Notes: a model not told the origin generated them from the sequence alone. DNA of 64,000 nucleotides from Crocosphaera sp. UHCC 0190 (GCF_034932065.1 NZ_JAYGHP010000008.1:62001-126000); one strand, 5' to 3'. Positions 45,546 to 55,112 are shown, counted from the stretch's first letter. Translations and numbers: made by a program.

Positions 45546-45983
45546 TTATGGTTCTTCTCCTCCAATACCAATCCCCGTATTGTAGATTTGAGCATTGGTA
45601 ATATTGAGATTTTCCATTGATGCTCCTGTCACATCGGCATCATAGATCATGGCTTGAGTAAAGTTAACATTATCTAGATTAGCGTCATTAAGGCTGGCAT
45701 TAGTCACCATTGCCCCTGTTAAATCAGCCCCTTTCAAGTTGGCTCCCGTTAAATCAGCCCCTTCTAGGTTAGCTTCTGTGAGGTTAGCTCCTTGTAGGTT
45801 AGCATCCCTTAAGTCTGCCCCGATTAAATGAGCATATCTTAAATCTTCATTAGACAGATCACAGGCTTTACATTGCCCTGTCTCTAACAATTTTTGCACC
45901 TGGGCTGGATTGCCGGCCATCACTGGGCTGGCTAATATGAGGGGAGTAACGATTAATAATGTGCTTAAAATGTTGCGTTTCAT
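45546..45983 (-). CDS. Secreted pentapeptide-repeat protein
   Basis: 145 residues from the ATG at 45983, which has GAGGAGG 7 nt upstream. A start at 46001 would include this ribosome site in the coding sequence. A signal peptide (MKRNILSTLLIVTPLILASP, cleavage after VMA) is followed by KLLETGQCKACDLSNEDL, a common cap with a Cys pair, and then about twelve A(D/N)LxX pentapeptide units forming a quadrilateral beta-helix. It probably resides in the periplasm or thylakoid lumen. The role is unknown. Confidence 0.85.
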   Translation of the reverse strand: MKRNILSTLLIVTPLILASPVMAGNPAQVQKLLETGQCKACDLSNEDLRYAHLIGADLRDANLQGANLTEANLEGADLTGANLKGADLTGAMVTNASLNDANLDNVNFTQAMIYDADVTGASMENLNITNAQIYNTGIGIGGEEP

Positions 45984-46157
45984 GGTTGATCCTCCTCGCA
46001 TCCCTTGTTCTCTCTATTCCTAATGTACTTAACAAAAAGGGGAATACCCTCCCCCTATCGGGTTATTTTTTGGTTCCAATTTTGAAAGCCAATCATCGAA
46101 AAAGCTTATAACTTGATTCTACAATTAGATTAAAAACAACTATCAAAAGATTTTATT

Positions 46158-47816
46158 ATGATAAGTTTCAGCAATGTCTTTTCGGAAATTGCCTGTATTT
46201 TGGCGATCGCTACGGTTGTGGGTGCTTTGGCCCTTTGGCTGCGTCAACCGCTAATTATGGCGTTTATTATTGTCGGTATCCTCATTGGGCCGGCCGGTTT
46301 AGGGTTAGTGTCTGCTAATCAAGAGGTAGAATTATTAGCAGAATTGGGTATTGCTTTATTATTATTTGTGGTGGGATTAAAGCTTGATCCCCATGAAATT
46401 CAAGCGGTTGGCCCTGTGGCAATAATTGCCGGAATGGGGCAAATTTTGCTCACGGGAGGCTTGGGTTATTTATTGGGGATTCTTTTAGGCTTTACAGGTA
46501 TTTCAGCGTTTTATATTGGTCTTACTTTAACTTTTTCTAGTACCATTATTGTCGTTAAATTATTATCGGATAAACGAGAAATTGATGCTTTACATGGTCG
46601 CATTGCTTTAGGGGTTCTCATTGTTCAAGATTTGGTTGTGGTTGTGGCTATGATTCTTTTAACGGCCTTTAGTGAAACCTCTAATCAGTCTTTAGGGCAA
46701 GAAATTTTGACGGTTTTTCTTAAAGGAAGTTTCTTTCTATTATGTATTGCTTTATTAACTCGCTATGTTTTGCCTAAGTTACTGCATAAGTTGGCTTATT
46801 CTACCGAATTATTATTGATTTTTGCTATTGCTTGGGCAATTAGTTTGGCGGCAATTGGAGATAGTTTAGGATTTAGTAAGGAAGTAGGGGCATTTATGGC
46901 GGGAGTGGCCTTAGCTTCTACATCTTATCGGGCAATTTTAGGGGCAAAATTAGTCAGTTTACGAGATTTTTTATTGCTCTTTTTCTTTATTAATTTGGGG
47001 ATTCATATTAATGTTGAACATTTAGGAACTGAAGTTTTCTCAGCTATAATTCTTTCTCTTTTTGTTCTATTAGGTAAACCTTTAATGGTTATGGTATTAG
47101 TAAGTTCTATGGGCTATCGTAAATATACTAGCATGATTACCAGTTTATCCCTTGGTCAAATTAGTGAATTTTCTCTGATTATTGCCACATTAGGGGTTAG
47201 TTTAGGTCATATTAATGAGAATGTTTTAGGGTTAATTACTTTGGTGGGATTAATTACTATGGGGGTGTCTACTTATATGATTATTGATTCCCACACTATT
47301 TATGAATGGTTATCTCCTATCTTATCTAATTTAGAACGATTAATCCCCCATTCACAACAAAAATTAGGGGATTTAGAGGGGGTTGATCTTCCTCCTGTTG
47401 ATGTTATTTTATTCGGATTAGGACGTTATGGGGGTAGTTTAATTAAAGATTTACAAGGGGAAGGATTAAAGGTTTTAGGAGTGGATTTTGATCCTGAATT
47501 AGTTAGGGTTTGGCGTAGTCGAGGAATCTTGGCATTTTATGGGGATGCTGAAGACCCGGAATTTGCCGCTACTCTCCCTTTAAATGAGGCAAAATGGGTG
47601 ATTAGTACCCTACCAGGAGAACGCATTGGACTAACTTTATTACATACATTACAACACCGAAAGTTTGCCGGTAAAATTGCCTTAACCAGTCATACTAAAC
47701 GGGAAATGGAGATTCTTGATGACAAGGGTGCAGACTTGGTTTTATTGCCGTTTAGAGATGCAGCAAAAGAAGCCGCAAGAACCTTGATTTCTCAGATAAA
47801 TTTAGACCGCTTCTGA
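46158..47816 (+). CDS. Kef-type cation:proton antiporter (CPA2) with TrkA-N domain
   Basis: 552 residues. About 12 membrane helices in residues 5-375 (GALALWLRQPLIMAFIIVGI, LTLTFSSTIIVVKLLSD, VGAFMAGVALASTSYR). A cytosolic RCK/TrkA-N Rossmann domain covers about 415-545 (VILFGLGRYGGSLIKDL, LGVDFDPELVRVWRSRG, FYGDAEDPEF), which binds NAD(H) or nucleotides to gate the transporter. It transports K+ or Na+ against protons. The last five codons overlap the end of the convergent GNAT gene by 15 nt. Confidence 0.9.
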   Translation: MISFSNVFSEIACILAIATVVGALALWLRQPLIMAFIIVGILIGPAGLGLVSANQEVELLAELGIALLLFVVGLKLDPHEIQAVGPVAIIAGMGQILLTGGLGYLLGILLGFTGISAFYIGLTLTFSSTIIVVKLLSDKREIDALHGRIALGVLIVQDLVVVVAMILLTAFSETSNQSLGQEILTVFLKGSFFLLCIALLTRYVLPKLLHKLAYSTELLLIFAIAWAISLAAIGDSLGFSKEVGAFMAGVALASTSYRAILGAKLVSLRDFLLLFFFINLGIHINVEHLGTEVFSAIILSLFVLLGKPLMVMVLVSSMGYRKYTSMITSLSLGQISEFSLIIATLGVSLGHINENVLGLITLVGLITMGVSTYMIIDSHTIYEWLSPILSNLERLIPHSQQKLGDLEGVDLPPVDVILFGLGRYGGSLIKDLQGEGLKVLGVDFDPELVRVWRSRGILAFYGDAEDPEFAATLPLNEAKWVISTLPGERIGLTLLHTLQHRKFAGKIALTSHTKREMEILDDKGADLVLLPFRDAAKEAARTLISQINLDRF

Positions 47817-48320
47817 AAATTCAGGTTGATATTTTGCTATCCCTGAAATCCCTTTTAATGCTTCTATATCAAACTCTAAAATCATCAATGCTTCTTGGGG
47901 AATATCTTGATATTCAGAGATGATATTATAATGATAGGCAGGGACAAAACCAAAACGAGAATAATAACTTGGTTCTCCTAACACTATTACAAAAGGATAG
48001 CCTTTATTTTTGATAGATTCTAAGGCAATTTTAGTTAAATTCGAACCAATTCCTTGACCTTGAAATTCTGGAATAACTGCTAAAGGAGCAAGTCCCATTC
48101 CTGTGAGAATATTCCTTGAATTTTCAATGATAATAGGGGTAAAAAGAATATAACCTACTATCCTTAAATCTAAGACAGCAACAAACGCAATTTTTTGACA
48201 AGAAGATTTTGTTCTTAGACAATCAACAATATCAGCTTCTATTGTTTGTCCAAAAGCTGATAAATTGACCTCTCTAATTCCTGCTTCATCGCCTAATTGT
48301 TCCTCTCGAAATATCAGCAT
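47802..48320 (-). CDS. GNAT family N-acetyltransferase
   Basis: 172 residues. Acetyl-CoA-binding motif A is LAVIPEFQGQGIGSNLTKIA, and LGEPSYYSRFGFVPAYHY is the typical motif B region of the YhbS-like group. The target (small amine, tRNA or protein) is unknown. Soluble. The 3' end overlaps the antiporter gene tail by 15 nt on opposite strands. A 10-bp inverted repeat lies upstream between it and the MscS gene. Confidence 0.88.
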   Translation of the reverse strand: MLIFREEQLGDEAGIREVNLSAFGQTIEADIVDCLRTKSSCQKIAFVAVLDLRIVGYILFTPIIIENSRNILTGMGLAPLAVIPEFQGQGIGSNLTKIALESIKNKGYPFVIVLGEPSYYSRFGFVPAYHYNIISEYQDIPQEALMILEFDIEALKGISGIAKYQPEFSEAV

Positions 48321-48355
48321 AGAAGTCGTGGGGTAGAAAATATTAAACTAATATA

Positions 48356-48393
48356 TCATACTTATAACATAAGTATGAGGCGAATGTTATAAT
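48356..48393. promoter_or_regulatory. Inverted-repeat operator plus -10 box between GNAT and MscS genes
   Basis: TCATACTTAT-AAC-ATAAGTATGA (48356-48378), a 10-bp perfect inverted repeat, followed by TATAAT at 48388-48393. The repeat covers the expected -35 region for a plus-strand promoter, so it could be a repressor or activator site. The regulator is unknown. Confidence 0.45.
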
Positions 48394-48421
48394 ATTAATT
48401 AATGGCTCATTATTATTGTTC

Positions 48422-50122
48422 ATGTTGTTTCCCACAAATCGTCATCTTTGGCCTATCTTTAACTCTGCGATCACCTGGCTTTTAGTTTTATTAATGACTC
48501 TGGCAGGAACAGGCTTAATCATGCCAATTTTAGCACAAGAAAAGCCAACAGCACCCATTATCCTAGAAGGAAGAACCCTCTTTTATGTGAGTGAATCAGG
48601 TCAATATACGGCTGAAAGAAGAGCGAATGATGCTAATAATCAACTGCAAAAAATTCTCGCTCAAAACCAACCACCTATTACCGTAAATCTTGATACGACT
48701 AAAGATGTTCCTGTGATTCAAATTCAAGGAGCTTATTTAATTTCTGTCACCTCAAATGATGTACCGACAGGTCGTACTTTACAGGAACAAGCTATACTAT
48801 GGAAAAACATCTTAGAAATATCTATTAGAAAAGCCGAATATGAACGCACACCCCAATATTTAATCAAGTCTACTATTATTGCTATAGTAGTTCTTTTTAT
48901 TACTTTTATTATCTCCTGGAAATTGGGAGTATTTTGGCAAAGATTTCTGAAGCCATCAGAGAAAAAAGATGGGGCAACCAGTCCATCTTTAACTCCTCCT
49001 TCTACCCAACCATTAACAGCAATTCCTCAGACAACTTCTTCCAAGATTAATCTGGGATTTTTGATACTCTTAATCGTAATTCGTGGCATTATTTGGATTT
49101 GTTCTTTGTTCTATATTAGTCACCTTTTCCCTCAAACAAGAGAATGGAGTCAAGATGTTATTGAAATTCTAAAAGTTAGTTTGATCACAGATATCTTTCC
49201 CCTAGGAAATGATAGATATTCAGTGCTTGATTTCTTTATTTTAGCAGGATTATTAGTCGGTTTGGTTCTCTTGACTCAAACCGTTAGTCGTATTCTTAAA
49301 TCCAAGTTATTGAGTGCCACTGGATTAAACCGAGGGGTACAAGATACCACCGCTTTAATTGTTAATTATACTCTCATTTTTTTAGGCACTATTGTAGTAT
49401 TACAAGTTTGGGGACTTGATCTTAGTTCCTTAACAGTTTTTGCCAGTGTTTTAGGGGTAGGAATTGGCCTAGGACTTCAAGGAATTGCTAAAGAATTTGT
49501 CAGTGGTTTAGTCTTAATTTTTGAACGACCAATTCAGATTGGTGATTTTGTTGAAGTTAGTGGATTAATGGGAACTGTAGAACGTATTGGTGTCCGCAGT
49601 ACAGAAATCCGAACTTTAGATCAAGTTTCGGTCATTTTACCTAATTCTCGATTCTTAGAATCAGAGGTGATTAACTGGAGTCATTATAGTCCAATTTCCC
49701 GCTTAAAAATTCCCATTGGTGTGGCCTATGGTTCTGATTTAGAGAAGGTCAAAGAAGTTTTAATTGAAACCGCTAAAAGTCATCGGGAAGTCCTATCAAT
49801 GCCTTCTCCTCAAGTCTTTTTTGTGGAATTTGGCGATAGTTCTCTCAATTTTAGTTTATTAGTTTGGATCAGTAAACCTTATAAACAATTTCAGATTAAA
49901 AGCGATCTTTATTTCCAACTTGATACAAAATTTAGAGAAGAAGGAATTGAAATACCTTTTCCTCAACAAGACTTAAACATCCGCTCTAGTGAGCTACCCC
50001 AAACTATTTCCCCTGATTTAATAGAATCTCTGGCTAAGTTATCTGATAGTTTAGCAACTTGGTTAGATAAAAATTCTCAGAATTCTAATCCTCAAGATCA
50101 AGTCAAGAAAATTGATGATTAA
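48422..50122 (+). CDS. MscS-family mechanosensitive ion channel
   Basis: 566 residues from the ATG at 48422. A TTG two codons earlier is also possible. A signal peptide or first helix (TWLLVLLMTLAGTGLIMPIL) and a ~110-residue periplasmic domain precede membrane helices at about 155-175, 215-240 and 275-295. The MscS core has TM3 VFASVLGVGIGLGLQGIAKE, then VSGLVLIFERPIQIGDFVEV and the cytoplasmic beta domain with VGVRSTEIRTL. Opens under membrane tension to release osmolytes. It is longer than E. coli MscS, like many cyanobacterial forms. Confidence 0.9.
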   Translation: MLFPTNRHLWPIFNSAITWLLVLLMTLAGTGLIMPILAQEKPTAPIILEGRTLFYVSESGQYTAERRANDANNQLQKILAQNQPPITVNLDTTKDVPVIQIQGAYLISVTSNDVPTGRTLQEQAILWKNILEISIRKAEYERTPQYLIKSTIIAIVVLFITFIISWKLGVFWQRFLKPSEKKDGATSPSLTPPSTQPLTAIPQTTSSKINLGFLILLIVIRGIIWICSLFYISHLFPQTREWSQDVIEILKVSLITDIFPLGNDRYSVLDFFILAGLLVGLVLLTQTVSRILKSKLLSATGLNRGVQDTTALIVNYTLIFLGTIVVLQVWGLDLSSLTVFASVLGVGIGLGLQGIAKEFVSGLVLIFERPIQIGDFVEVSGLMGTVERIGVRSTEIRTLDQVSVILPNSRFLESEVINWSHYSPISRLKIPIGVAYGSDLEKVKEVLIETAKSHREVLSMPSPQVFFVEFGDSSLNFSLLVWISKPYKQFQIKSDLYFQLDTKFREEGIEIPFPQQDLNIRSSELPQTISPDLIESLAKLSDSLATWLDKNSQNSNPQDQVKKIDD

Positions 50123-50135
50123 TTTATCTTAGTTC

Positions 50136-50180
50136 GTCGTTGGGGCTTTAGCCCTAGAAATCAGCCTTAAAAGGCTTACT
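50136..50180. repeat. Double hairpin repeat after the MscS gene
   Basis: GGGCTTTAGCCC (50143-50154) and AGCCTTAAAAGGCT (50163-50176) within a block reading GTCGTTGGGGCTTTAGCCC. It looks like a dispersed GGGGCTTTAGCCCT-type repeat and may form the 3' end of the MscS transcript. Confidence 0.5.
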
Positions 50181-50289
50181 ACAAACTCATTAACAGTGAT
50201 TGTTAACTTCCTCCCCAGTTTTGGGAACTCTAGGGATAGACGGGTAAATCCTGCTGTTATTCAATATCCAGTGAAGGATCGTAATAAAT

Positions 50290-50607
50290 ATGACTAATCA
50301 CCAAAAAGAGTTTTCTGTCACCTTGATCAACCCGAAAAATCAGTCAAAACAGACAATTATGGTGTCTGGGAATCAAGTTATTCTCGATAAAGCCAAAGAA
50401 CAGGGAATTGATCTTCCTGCTTGTTGTTGTGCGGCTGCTTGTACCGTATGTACGGGAAAAGTCTTAGAAGGAACTGTCGAACAAACAGCCCAAGCGGTTC
50501 AATTTTTGGGATATCCTTTAGTGGATGCGGGTTATGTGCTTACCTGTGCGGCTTATCCAACTTCTAACTGTACTATTTTAACTTATCAAGAAGAAGAAAT
50601 ATTTTAA
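50290..50607 (+). CDS. Plant-type [2Fe-2S] ferredoxin
   Basis: 105 residues. The cluster Cys pattern is seen in LPACCCAAACTVCTGKVLEG and VLTCAAYPTSNC, consistent with C-x4-C-x2-C and a distant Cys. Three Cys in a row at the first ligand are unusual. Total length and the VTLINPKNQSKQTIMV start fit plant-type ferredoxins of the divergent type rather than PetF. The electron partner is unknown. A 22-bp palindrome follows the stop. Confidence 0.88.
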   Translation: MTNHQKEFSVTLINPKNQSKQTIMVSGNQVILDKAKEQGIDLPACCCAAACTVCTGKVLEGTVEQTAQAVQFLGYPLVDAGYVLTCAAYPTSNCTILTYQEEEIF

Positions 50608-50621
50608 TAACTTTAACTTCT

Positions 50622-50650
50622 GTCGGGGTCAACGAACGTTGACCCCTACT
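50622..50650. repeat. GGGGTCAAC/GTTGACCCC palindrome, copy 4
   Basis: The core GGGGTCAACGA then ACGTTGACCCC (50625-50646) is a perfect inverted repeat, located between the convergent ferredoxin and lipB genes, 15 nt after the ferredoxin stop. Confidence 0.8.
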
Positions 50651-50661
50651 CAAGAATGAAA

Positions 50662-51336
50662 TCAATTATTCTCAATCAATTTAACCTGAAAAACTTGGGC
50701 AAATTCTTCAGCAATCTTTTGACGAATTTCTTCTAATTGAAGATGAGGGATAAATTGGGCTAAACTCCCCACAGGTTTGTCTGGAATACCACAGGGAATA
50801 ATGGCTTGAAAACCTGTTAAATCAGGACAAACATTGAGAGAAAATCCGTGCATTGTAATCCAACGTTTGACTTTAATTCCGATGGCAGCAACCTTATAAC
50901 CATCGACCCAAACTCCGGTGAAACCTTCCCTCCTTTTTCCGGGAAGTTGATAATTTTTTAATACCTGAATAATCACTTCTTCCAGTTGCCTTAAATACCA
51001 ATGTAAATCCGGTTGATAATAACGTAAATTAAGGATAGGATAACCCACTAATTGACCAGGACAATGATAGGTGACTTCCCCTCCCCTTTCAATGCGATGG
51101 ACTTCCCAAGGGGCAGTTACTGGGTCAAATTTAAGAAACTTTACATCCGCCCCCGTTCCTAAAGTATAAACGGGGGGATGCTCTAATAATAGTAAAATAT
51201 CGTCTAAACTGGGATCTTGAATCCTCTGTTCAACTAGCGATCGCTGTCTCTCCCAGGCGACTTGGTAAGGCGTGATTCCTAGGACTTGAAGCAGACATGG
51301 CCGTTGTCTATGGGGGGTAGGAGTTGATCGAGTCAT
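50662..51336 (-). CDS. lipB: Octanoyltransferase LipB
   Basis: Transfers octanoyl from ACP to lipoyl domains of 2-oxoacid dehydrogenases and GcvH. 224 residues. The signature [19 protein letters not shown] is present. The catalytic Lys is in [20 protein letters not shown] and the catalytic Cys in [16 protein letters not shown]. Cytosolic. It is convergent with the ferredoxin gene. Confidence 0.95.
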   Translation of the reverse strand: MTRSTPTPHRQRPCLLQVLGITPYQVAWERQRSLVEQRIQDPSLDDILLLLEHPPVYTLGTGADVKFLKFDPVTAPWEVHRIERGGEVTYHCPGQLVGYPILNLRYYQPDLHWYLRQLEEVIIQVLKNYQLPGKRREGFTGVWVDGYKVAAIGIKVKRWITMHGFSLNVCPDLTGFQAIIPCGIPDKPVGSLAQFIPHLQLEEIRQKIAEEFAQVFQVKLIENN

Positions 51337-51904
51337 TGGTTAAGTTTATTCTTAAATTATTAAGAAATATAAAGAGATGCAAAGGAACATGAAAAGAAAT
51401 CCAAGAGCTATGTTTAGGACAATACAAAGTGTTAGTCTAAAAGTATAGAAAGTTTGCACCGGAGAAAGCTGTTGAAAGAAACGCCGCCAAAGACAGTTTT
51501 TTTCTAGCAGATCCCTCTCCTAGTTAACCAACGAACCACTAAAGTTGGGAGTTTCTTAGGAGTACAAGGAACGATGAGCTTTCTGACTGATAAAACTGAG
51601 TTGATCAAGGAGGGATGATCGGGTTTAGGAGAGAAACATTAGGATCAATTGAGAGGACAGTGCATCCTAATCATTTTATCATTAACGAATCTTAATGGAA
51701 GACAATTCAGAGAAAATTTGATGTTCATTAAGATTGCTGAAAAGAGGTCAAAAAATCTAATGAATAGACGGAAGTATGCTACTCCATTGCTATTGAATCA
51801 ATCTGGTTAGCTGATCAAAGTTTCTCCGAGGGGAGGGAATCACATTTCCTTTTTTTTTGCTCTTTGAATTTTACAACAATGAAACTGAGAATGGAGTATT
51901 GAGT
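51337..51904 (+). promoter_or_regulatory. Long leader region of the ribosome hibernation factor gene, with a possible 14-codon leader ORF
   Basis: About 570 bp between divergent lipB and hpf/lrtA. In model cyanobacteria this gene has an unusually long 5' untranslated region that controls light-dependent message stability. Here a small ORF at 51574-51618 (MSFLTDKTELIKEG) has AAGGA 5 nt before its ATG. TTTTTTT runs near 51500 and 51855 and stem-forming text (CAAAGACAG) may be part of the leader structure. No defined riboswitch fold was recognised. Confidence 0.4.
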
Positions 51905-52504
51905 ATGAAGCTTTTAATTCAAGGCAATAATATTGATGTCACGGAAGCCATTCATGATTACGTGCAGCAAAAGCTAGAGAATGCGGTTAAACACTATCAA
52001 ACTTTAACCACTAAAGTTGATGTTCATCTATCAGTGGCGCGGAATGCTCGCATTTCTGATAAGCATAAAGCAGAAGTAACTGTTTATGCCAATGGCACCG
52101 TAATTCGCGCTCAAGAAGGGAGTGAAAGTCTCTACGCGAGCATTGATTTAGTGTCTGATAAAATTACCCGTCAGCTTCGTAAATATAAAGAGAGAATTAG
52201 CGATCATAAAGCTCAACCTTTGGCGAAAATAGGAGAAGTGATTCCTGGGAAAGAAATTGATGGGGATTTAATCGGCGATCGCCAGCCAGAATTGCCCCCT
52301 GAAGTGGTACGGATGAAATATTTTGCCATGCCACCGATGTCTATTGAAGAAGCGAAACAGCAACTACAATTAGTCGATCATGACTTCTATATGTTCTGCA
52401 ATCAAGACACCAATGAAATCAATGTGATCTATATGCGAAATCATGGGGGTTTTGGGGTTATTCAACCCCGCGAATCTAATGGCAATGGCAGTGAAAATCA
52501 CTGA
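51905..52504 (+). CDS. lrtA: Ribosome hibernation promoting factor, long form (LrtA/HPF)
   Basis: Dimerises 70S ribosomes into 100S and protects them in the dark or stationary phase. 199 residues from the ATG at 51905, preceded by GGAG. An in-frame TTG at 51857 is less likely. The N-terminal HPF/YfiA domain ([34 protein letters not shown]) covers about 1-105. The C-terminal dimerisation domain shows [39 protein letters not shown] and [14 protein letters not shown] strong terminator follows. Confidence 0.95.
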   Translation: MKLLIQGNNIDVTEAIHDYVQQKLENAVKHYQTLTTKVDVHLSVARNARISDKHKAEVTVYANGTVIRAQEGSESLYASIDLVSDKITRQLRKYKERISDHKAQPLAKIGEVIPGKEIDGDLIGDRQPELPPEVVRMKYFAMPPMSIEEAKQQLQLVDHDFYMFCNQDTNEINVIYMRNHGGFGVIQPRESNGNGSENH

Positions 52505-52522
52505 TTTTTAGCCTGAAGTGAG

Positions 52523-52552
52523 GGGGTGATGGGAAAATCTTCCCATCACCCC
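52523..52552. terminator. Strong hairpin between lrtA and the PfkB-type kinase gene
   Basis: GGGGTGATGGGAA-AATC-TTCCCATCACCCC, 13-bp perfect stem, lying between convergent genes 19 nt after the lrtA stop. Flanks are not T-rich on the plus strand. It probably ends both transcripts. Confidence 0.7.
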
Positions 52553-52565
52553 TAGAATCTGATTT

Positions 52566-53555
52566 TTAGGTGTTGAGCAGGGCTTTCAAGTCTTCTGTCG
52601 CTAAACGTGGCCCATAGCTAGTAACAATCTGAGAAGAGGCACGGGAGGCTAAATCTCCGGCTTGAGCATAGGTCAGTCCGTGGGTGATACCATAGAGGAA
52701 GGCTCCGGCGTACATATCCCCCGCTCCAACGGTATCAACCGCTTTCACAGGGTAGGCAGTGATTTCCAGAATTTCTTGGCCATCGAAAATAATAGACCCC
52801 TGAGAGCCGCGAGTAATGGCAAACCCTTTTGCTAAGGTTTTGAAATGGGCGATCGCTTCAGAAAAATCCGTTGTGTTGGCCATTTTTAGGGCCTCAGCTT
52901 CATTCGCAAAAATCACATCTACCCCTGAGCCAATAATGTTTAATAATCCTTCTTTAAAAAATTCCACCATATTGGGATCGGAGAGGGAAAAAGTAGTTTT
53001 TACTCCCGAATTTTCGGCGATTTCTCGCGCTTTAATCGCAGCAGTTTGGGCAGTAGGAGAAGTCACTAAATACCCTTCGAGATAGAGATATTCCGAGTCT
53101 GCGATCGCTTCTGGGACTAATTCCGCTATGGAAAGACCGCTGCTAATGCCCAAAAACGTATTCATGGTACGATCAGCGTCAGGAGTAACCATGACCAAAC
53201 ATTTTCCCGTAGTTCCGATTTCCTCATTACCATTGTGAACATTGGTATCTAGTCCACAGGTTTGTAAGTCTTTTAAATAGAAAATTCCCGCCTCATCTGG
53301 AGCGACTTTACAAGAGTAAAATCCTTTGGCCCCAAACTGACTAAGAGCCACCATGGTATTCGCTGCCGAACCACCACCGCTTTGTTTACAAAGATTACCA
53401 TTTAATTTTTCAATAATCTCCCCTTGACGAATTTCATCAACCAAAGTCATTACCCCTTTATCAATGTTCAATTCTTGGAGTAAGGAGGGGGTAACAGCAA
53501 ACTCCATGTCAACTAAAGCATTGCCGACACCGTAAACGTGATATTTTCTACTCAT
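52566..53555 (-). CDS. Adenosine kinase / PfkB-family kinase
   Basis: 329 residues from the ATG at 53555, chosen because AGGAAGG lies just upstream. In-frame starts up to 53600 have no site. Ribokinase fold: [37 protein letters not shown] and the anion-hole/catalytic motif [17 protein letters not shown] (Asp base in GAGD). [20 protein letters not shown] and [10 protein letters not shown] are typical. The cyanobacterial members are usually annotated adenosine kinase (AMP from adenosine). The substrate is inferred by family. Cytosolic. Confidence 0.85.
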   Translation of the reverse strand: MSRKYHVYGVGNALVDMEFAVTPSLLQELNIDKGVMTLVDEIRQGEIIEKLNGNLCKQSGGGSAANTMVALSQFGAKGFYSCKVAPDEAGIFYLKDLQTCGLDTNVHNGNEEIGTTGKCLVMVTPDADRTMNTFLGISSGLSIAELVPEAIADSEYLYLEGYLVTSPTAQTAAIKAREIAENSGVKTTFSLSDPNMVEFFKEGLLNIIGSGVDVIFANEAEALKMANTTDFSEAIAHFKTLAKGFAITRGSQGSIIFDGQEILEITAYPVKAVDTVGAGDMYAGAFLYGITHGLTYAQAGDLASRASSQIVTSYGPRLATEDLKALLNT

Positions 53556-53751
53556 GAACCTTCCTGGTTGTGATTCTGTTAACGGTTTTTTGTGCATCAA
53601 AGCGAATATATTTTAACCTTTAGTGTCACCTGTTCTAAAGTCTGATAATTATTTGACAAAAGTTGTGGCAGAAGTCCCCATCTCTTCTGCTTGCCATGAG
53701 TTGGGGTAGTTCACGCTAAAATATAACAAGGATTACTCAATTTAAACTTCA

Positions 53752-53949
53752 ATGATTTCCCATAGGACGAGAAACAGTTTTCGATGGTTCCGCTTCTTGC
53801 CTTACCTTGGGTTAGGGGCATTGGTATTTTCTCTTAACTCTCTGACAGCTTGGAATTATTGGATTAAGGGTTACTTGGTTTTATTAGAAGCCCAAATTGG
53901 ACTGGTTATTGTTTATTGGATGTTAGCTCATGTTAAGAACAAAAATTAG
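53752..53949 (+). CDS. Small membrane protein, unknown
   Basis: 65 residues with two hydrophobic helices (FLPYLGLGALVFSLNSLTAW and LVLLEAQIGLVIVYWML) and a basic C terminus. No family recognised. It lies 75 nt upstream of the TM2 gene and may be co-transcribed with it. Confidence 0.5.
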   Translation: MISHRTRNSFRWFRFLPYLGLGALVFSLNSLTAWNYWIKGYLVLLEAQIGLVIVYWMLAHVKNKN

Positions 53950-54023
53950 GATGTGCTACGAGCAACCTTTTGCCAAATTATTTTAGATCTTTTTTTCTTC
54001 AATTAACTTAGCTAGGAGAAATC

Positions 54024-54374
54024 ATGAAAAATAGATTAGTAGCCGCCTTACTTGCTTTATTTGTGGGATGTTTTGGGATTCATAAATTTTATTTAGGTGA
54101 GAATTTAGCGGGAATATTCTACTTAATTTTTTCTTGGACATTTATCCCCAGTATTATTGCTTTTTTTGAATTTTTAGGATTGGTTTTGATGTCAGATCAA
54201 GCTTTTAATGCTAAATTTAATTACCAGTATATTACCTCTAGTCAGACTCGTTTTGAAGAATCTTCCAGAGATAAGGCGGCAACATTAATTGAGCTTAAAA
54301 GGCTTTATGATCAAGGAATCATTACGGCGGAAGAATTTGAAGAAAAAAGAAGAAAAATATTAGATTCTATTTAA
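54024..54374 (+). CDS. TM2 plus SHOCT domain protein
   Basis: 116 residues. The TM2 domain (ALLALFVGCFGIHKFYLGEN, FSWTFIPSIIAFFEFLGLVL) has two helices with the conserved Gly/Asp-like turn. The C-terminal SHOCT motif reads LIELKRLYDQGIITAEEFEE followed by KRRKIL. Both modules are common in small membrane proteins. SHOCT is often an oligomerisation or protease-control helix. AGGAG precedes the ATG by 6 nt. Confidence 0.85.
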   Translation: MKNRLVAALLALFVGCFGIHKFYLGENLAGIFYLIFSWTFIPSIIAFFEFLGLVLMSDQAFNAKFNYQYITSSQTRFEESSRDKAATLIELKRLYDQGIITAEEFEEKRRKILDSI

Positions 54375-54411
54375 ACTGATAAAAATTAATTGAGACTCTA
54401 TTGTTTAAACC

Positions 54412-55110
54412 ATGTCAAAACTTCCTACTCATCAAAATAATAATCCTACTTGGTTTTGGTTAGCTTTGGTTCCTGTCTTGGGGGGAGTAGCCATTGCTTA
54501 TGCTGGACAGAAAATCAAACATAATAATTGGATTTGGGTGGGACTTGGTTGTGTTATATCCAGTTTTTTATTATCTTCTTCTGAGATAATTTTAATAATT
54601 TGGTTATCCCAAATAGGATTAGCTTTTTATCTAAAGCAAAATTTTTTCTCCCTTGAGAACCCGACTAAAGAATCCTTTCCTGGTAAAAATATCAAATATT
54701 CATCAGGAAGAAACCAAGAAAAAATTGATATTAATACCTGTTCTAAAGATGATTTAGTTTATGGTTTAGGACTGCCGATTGTCTATGCCAATGATATTGA
54801 ATCAGTTCGTCATCAAGGTTACATTTTTACCTCTGTTGAAGAATTATCAGAGATCGCAGGTTTACCGCAGAATTATGTCAAAAAAATCGCTTCTTTAATC
54901 ACCTTTACCTATGACTTGAATCAAGAATTAGAGGTATCTTGGAGACGCTTAAATGCCTATTCTCAACATCAATTAATTGAATGTGGACTTGAGCAAAAGG
55001 CAGCCCACAAAATCGTGGAAGAACGAGACAAAAATGGATCTTATCAATCGGTTATTGATGTACAACGTCGGACAGGAATTCCTCTAAGTCATTATCAACA
55101 TCTGATTTAG
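54412..55110 (+). CDS. ComEA-like helix-hairpin-helix protein with membrane anchor
   Basis: 232 residues. Two to three hydrophobic stretches lie in residues 15-80, then a linker, then IDINTCSKDDLVYGLGLPIV and FTSVEELSEIAGLPQNYVKK, a ComEA-type tandem helix-hairpin-helix (about 104-165). A second HhH-like unit follows (QLIECGLEQKAAHKIVEERD, SVIDVQRRTGIPLSHY) at about 185-232. Such domains bind double-stranded DNA non-specifically, and ComEA is the DNA receptor of natural transformation. It starts 37 nt after the TM2 gene stop. Confidence 0.75.
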   Translation: MSKLPTHQNNNPTWFWLALVPVLGGVAIAYAGQKIKHNNWIWVGLGCVISSFLLSSSEIILIIWLSQIGLAFYLKQNFFSLENPTKESFPGKNIKYSSGRNQEKIDINTCSKDDLVYGLGLPIVYANDIESVRHQGYIFTSVEELSEIAGLPQNYVKKIASLITFTYDLNQELEVSWRRLNAYSQHQLIECGLEQKAAHKIVEERDKNGSYQSVIDVQRRTGIPLSHYQHLI

Positions 55111-55112
55111 TC

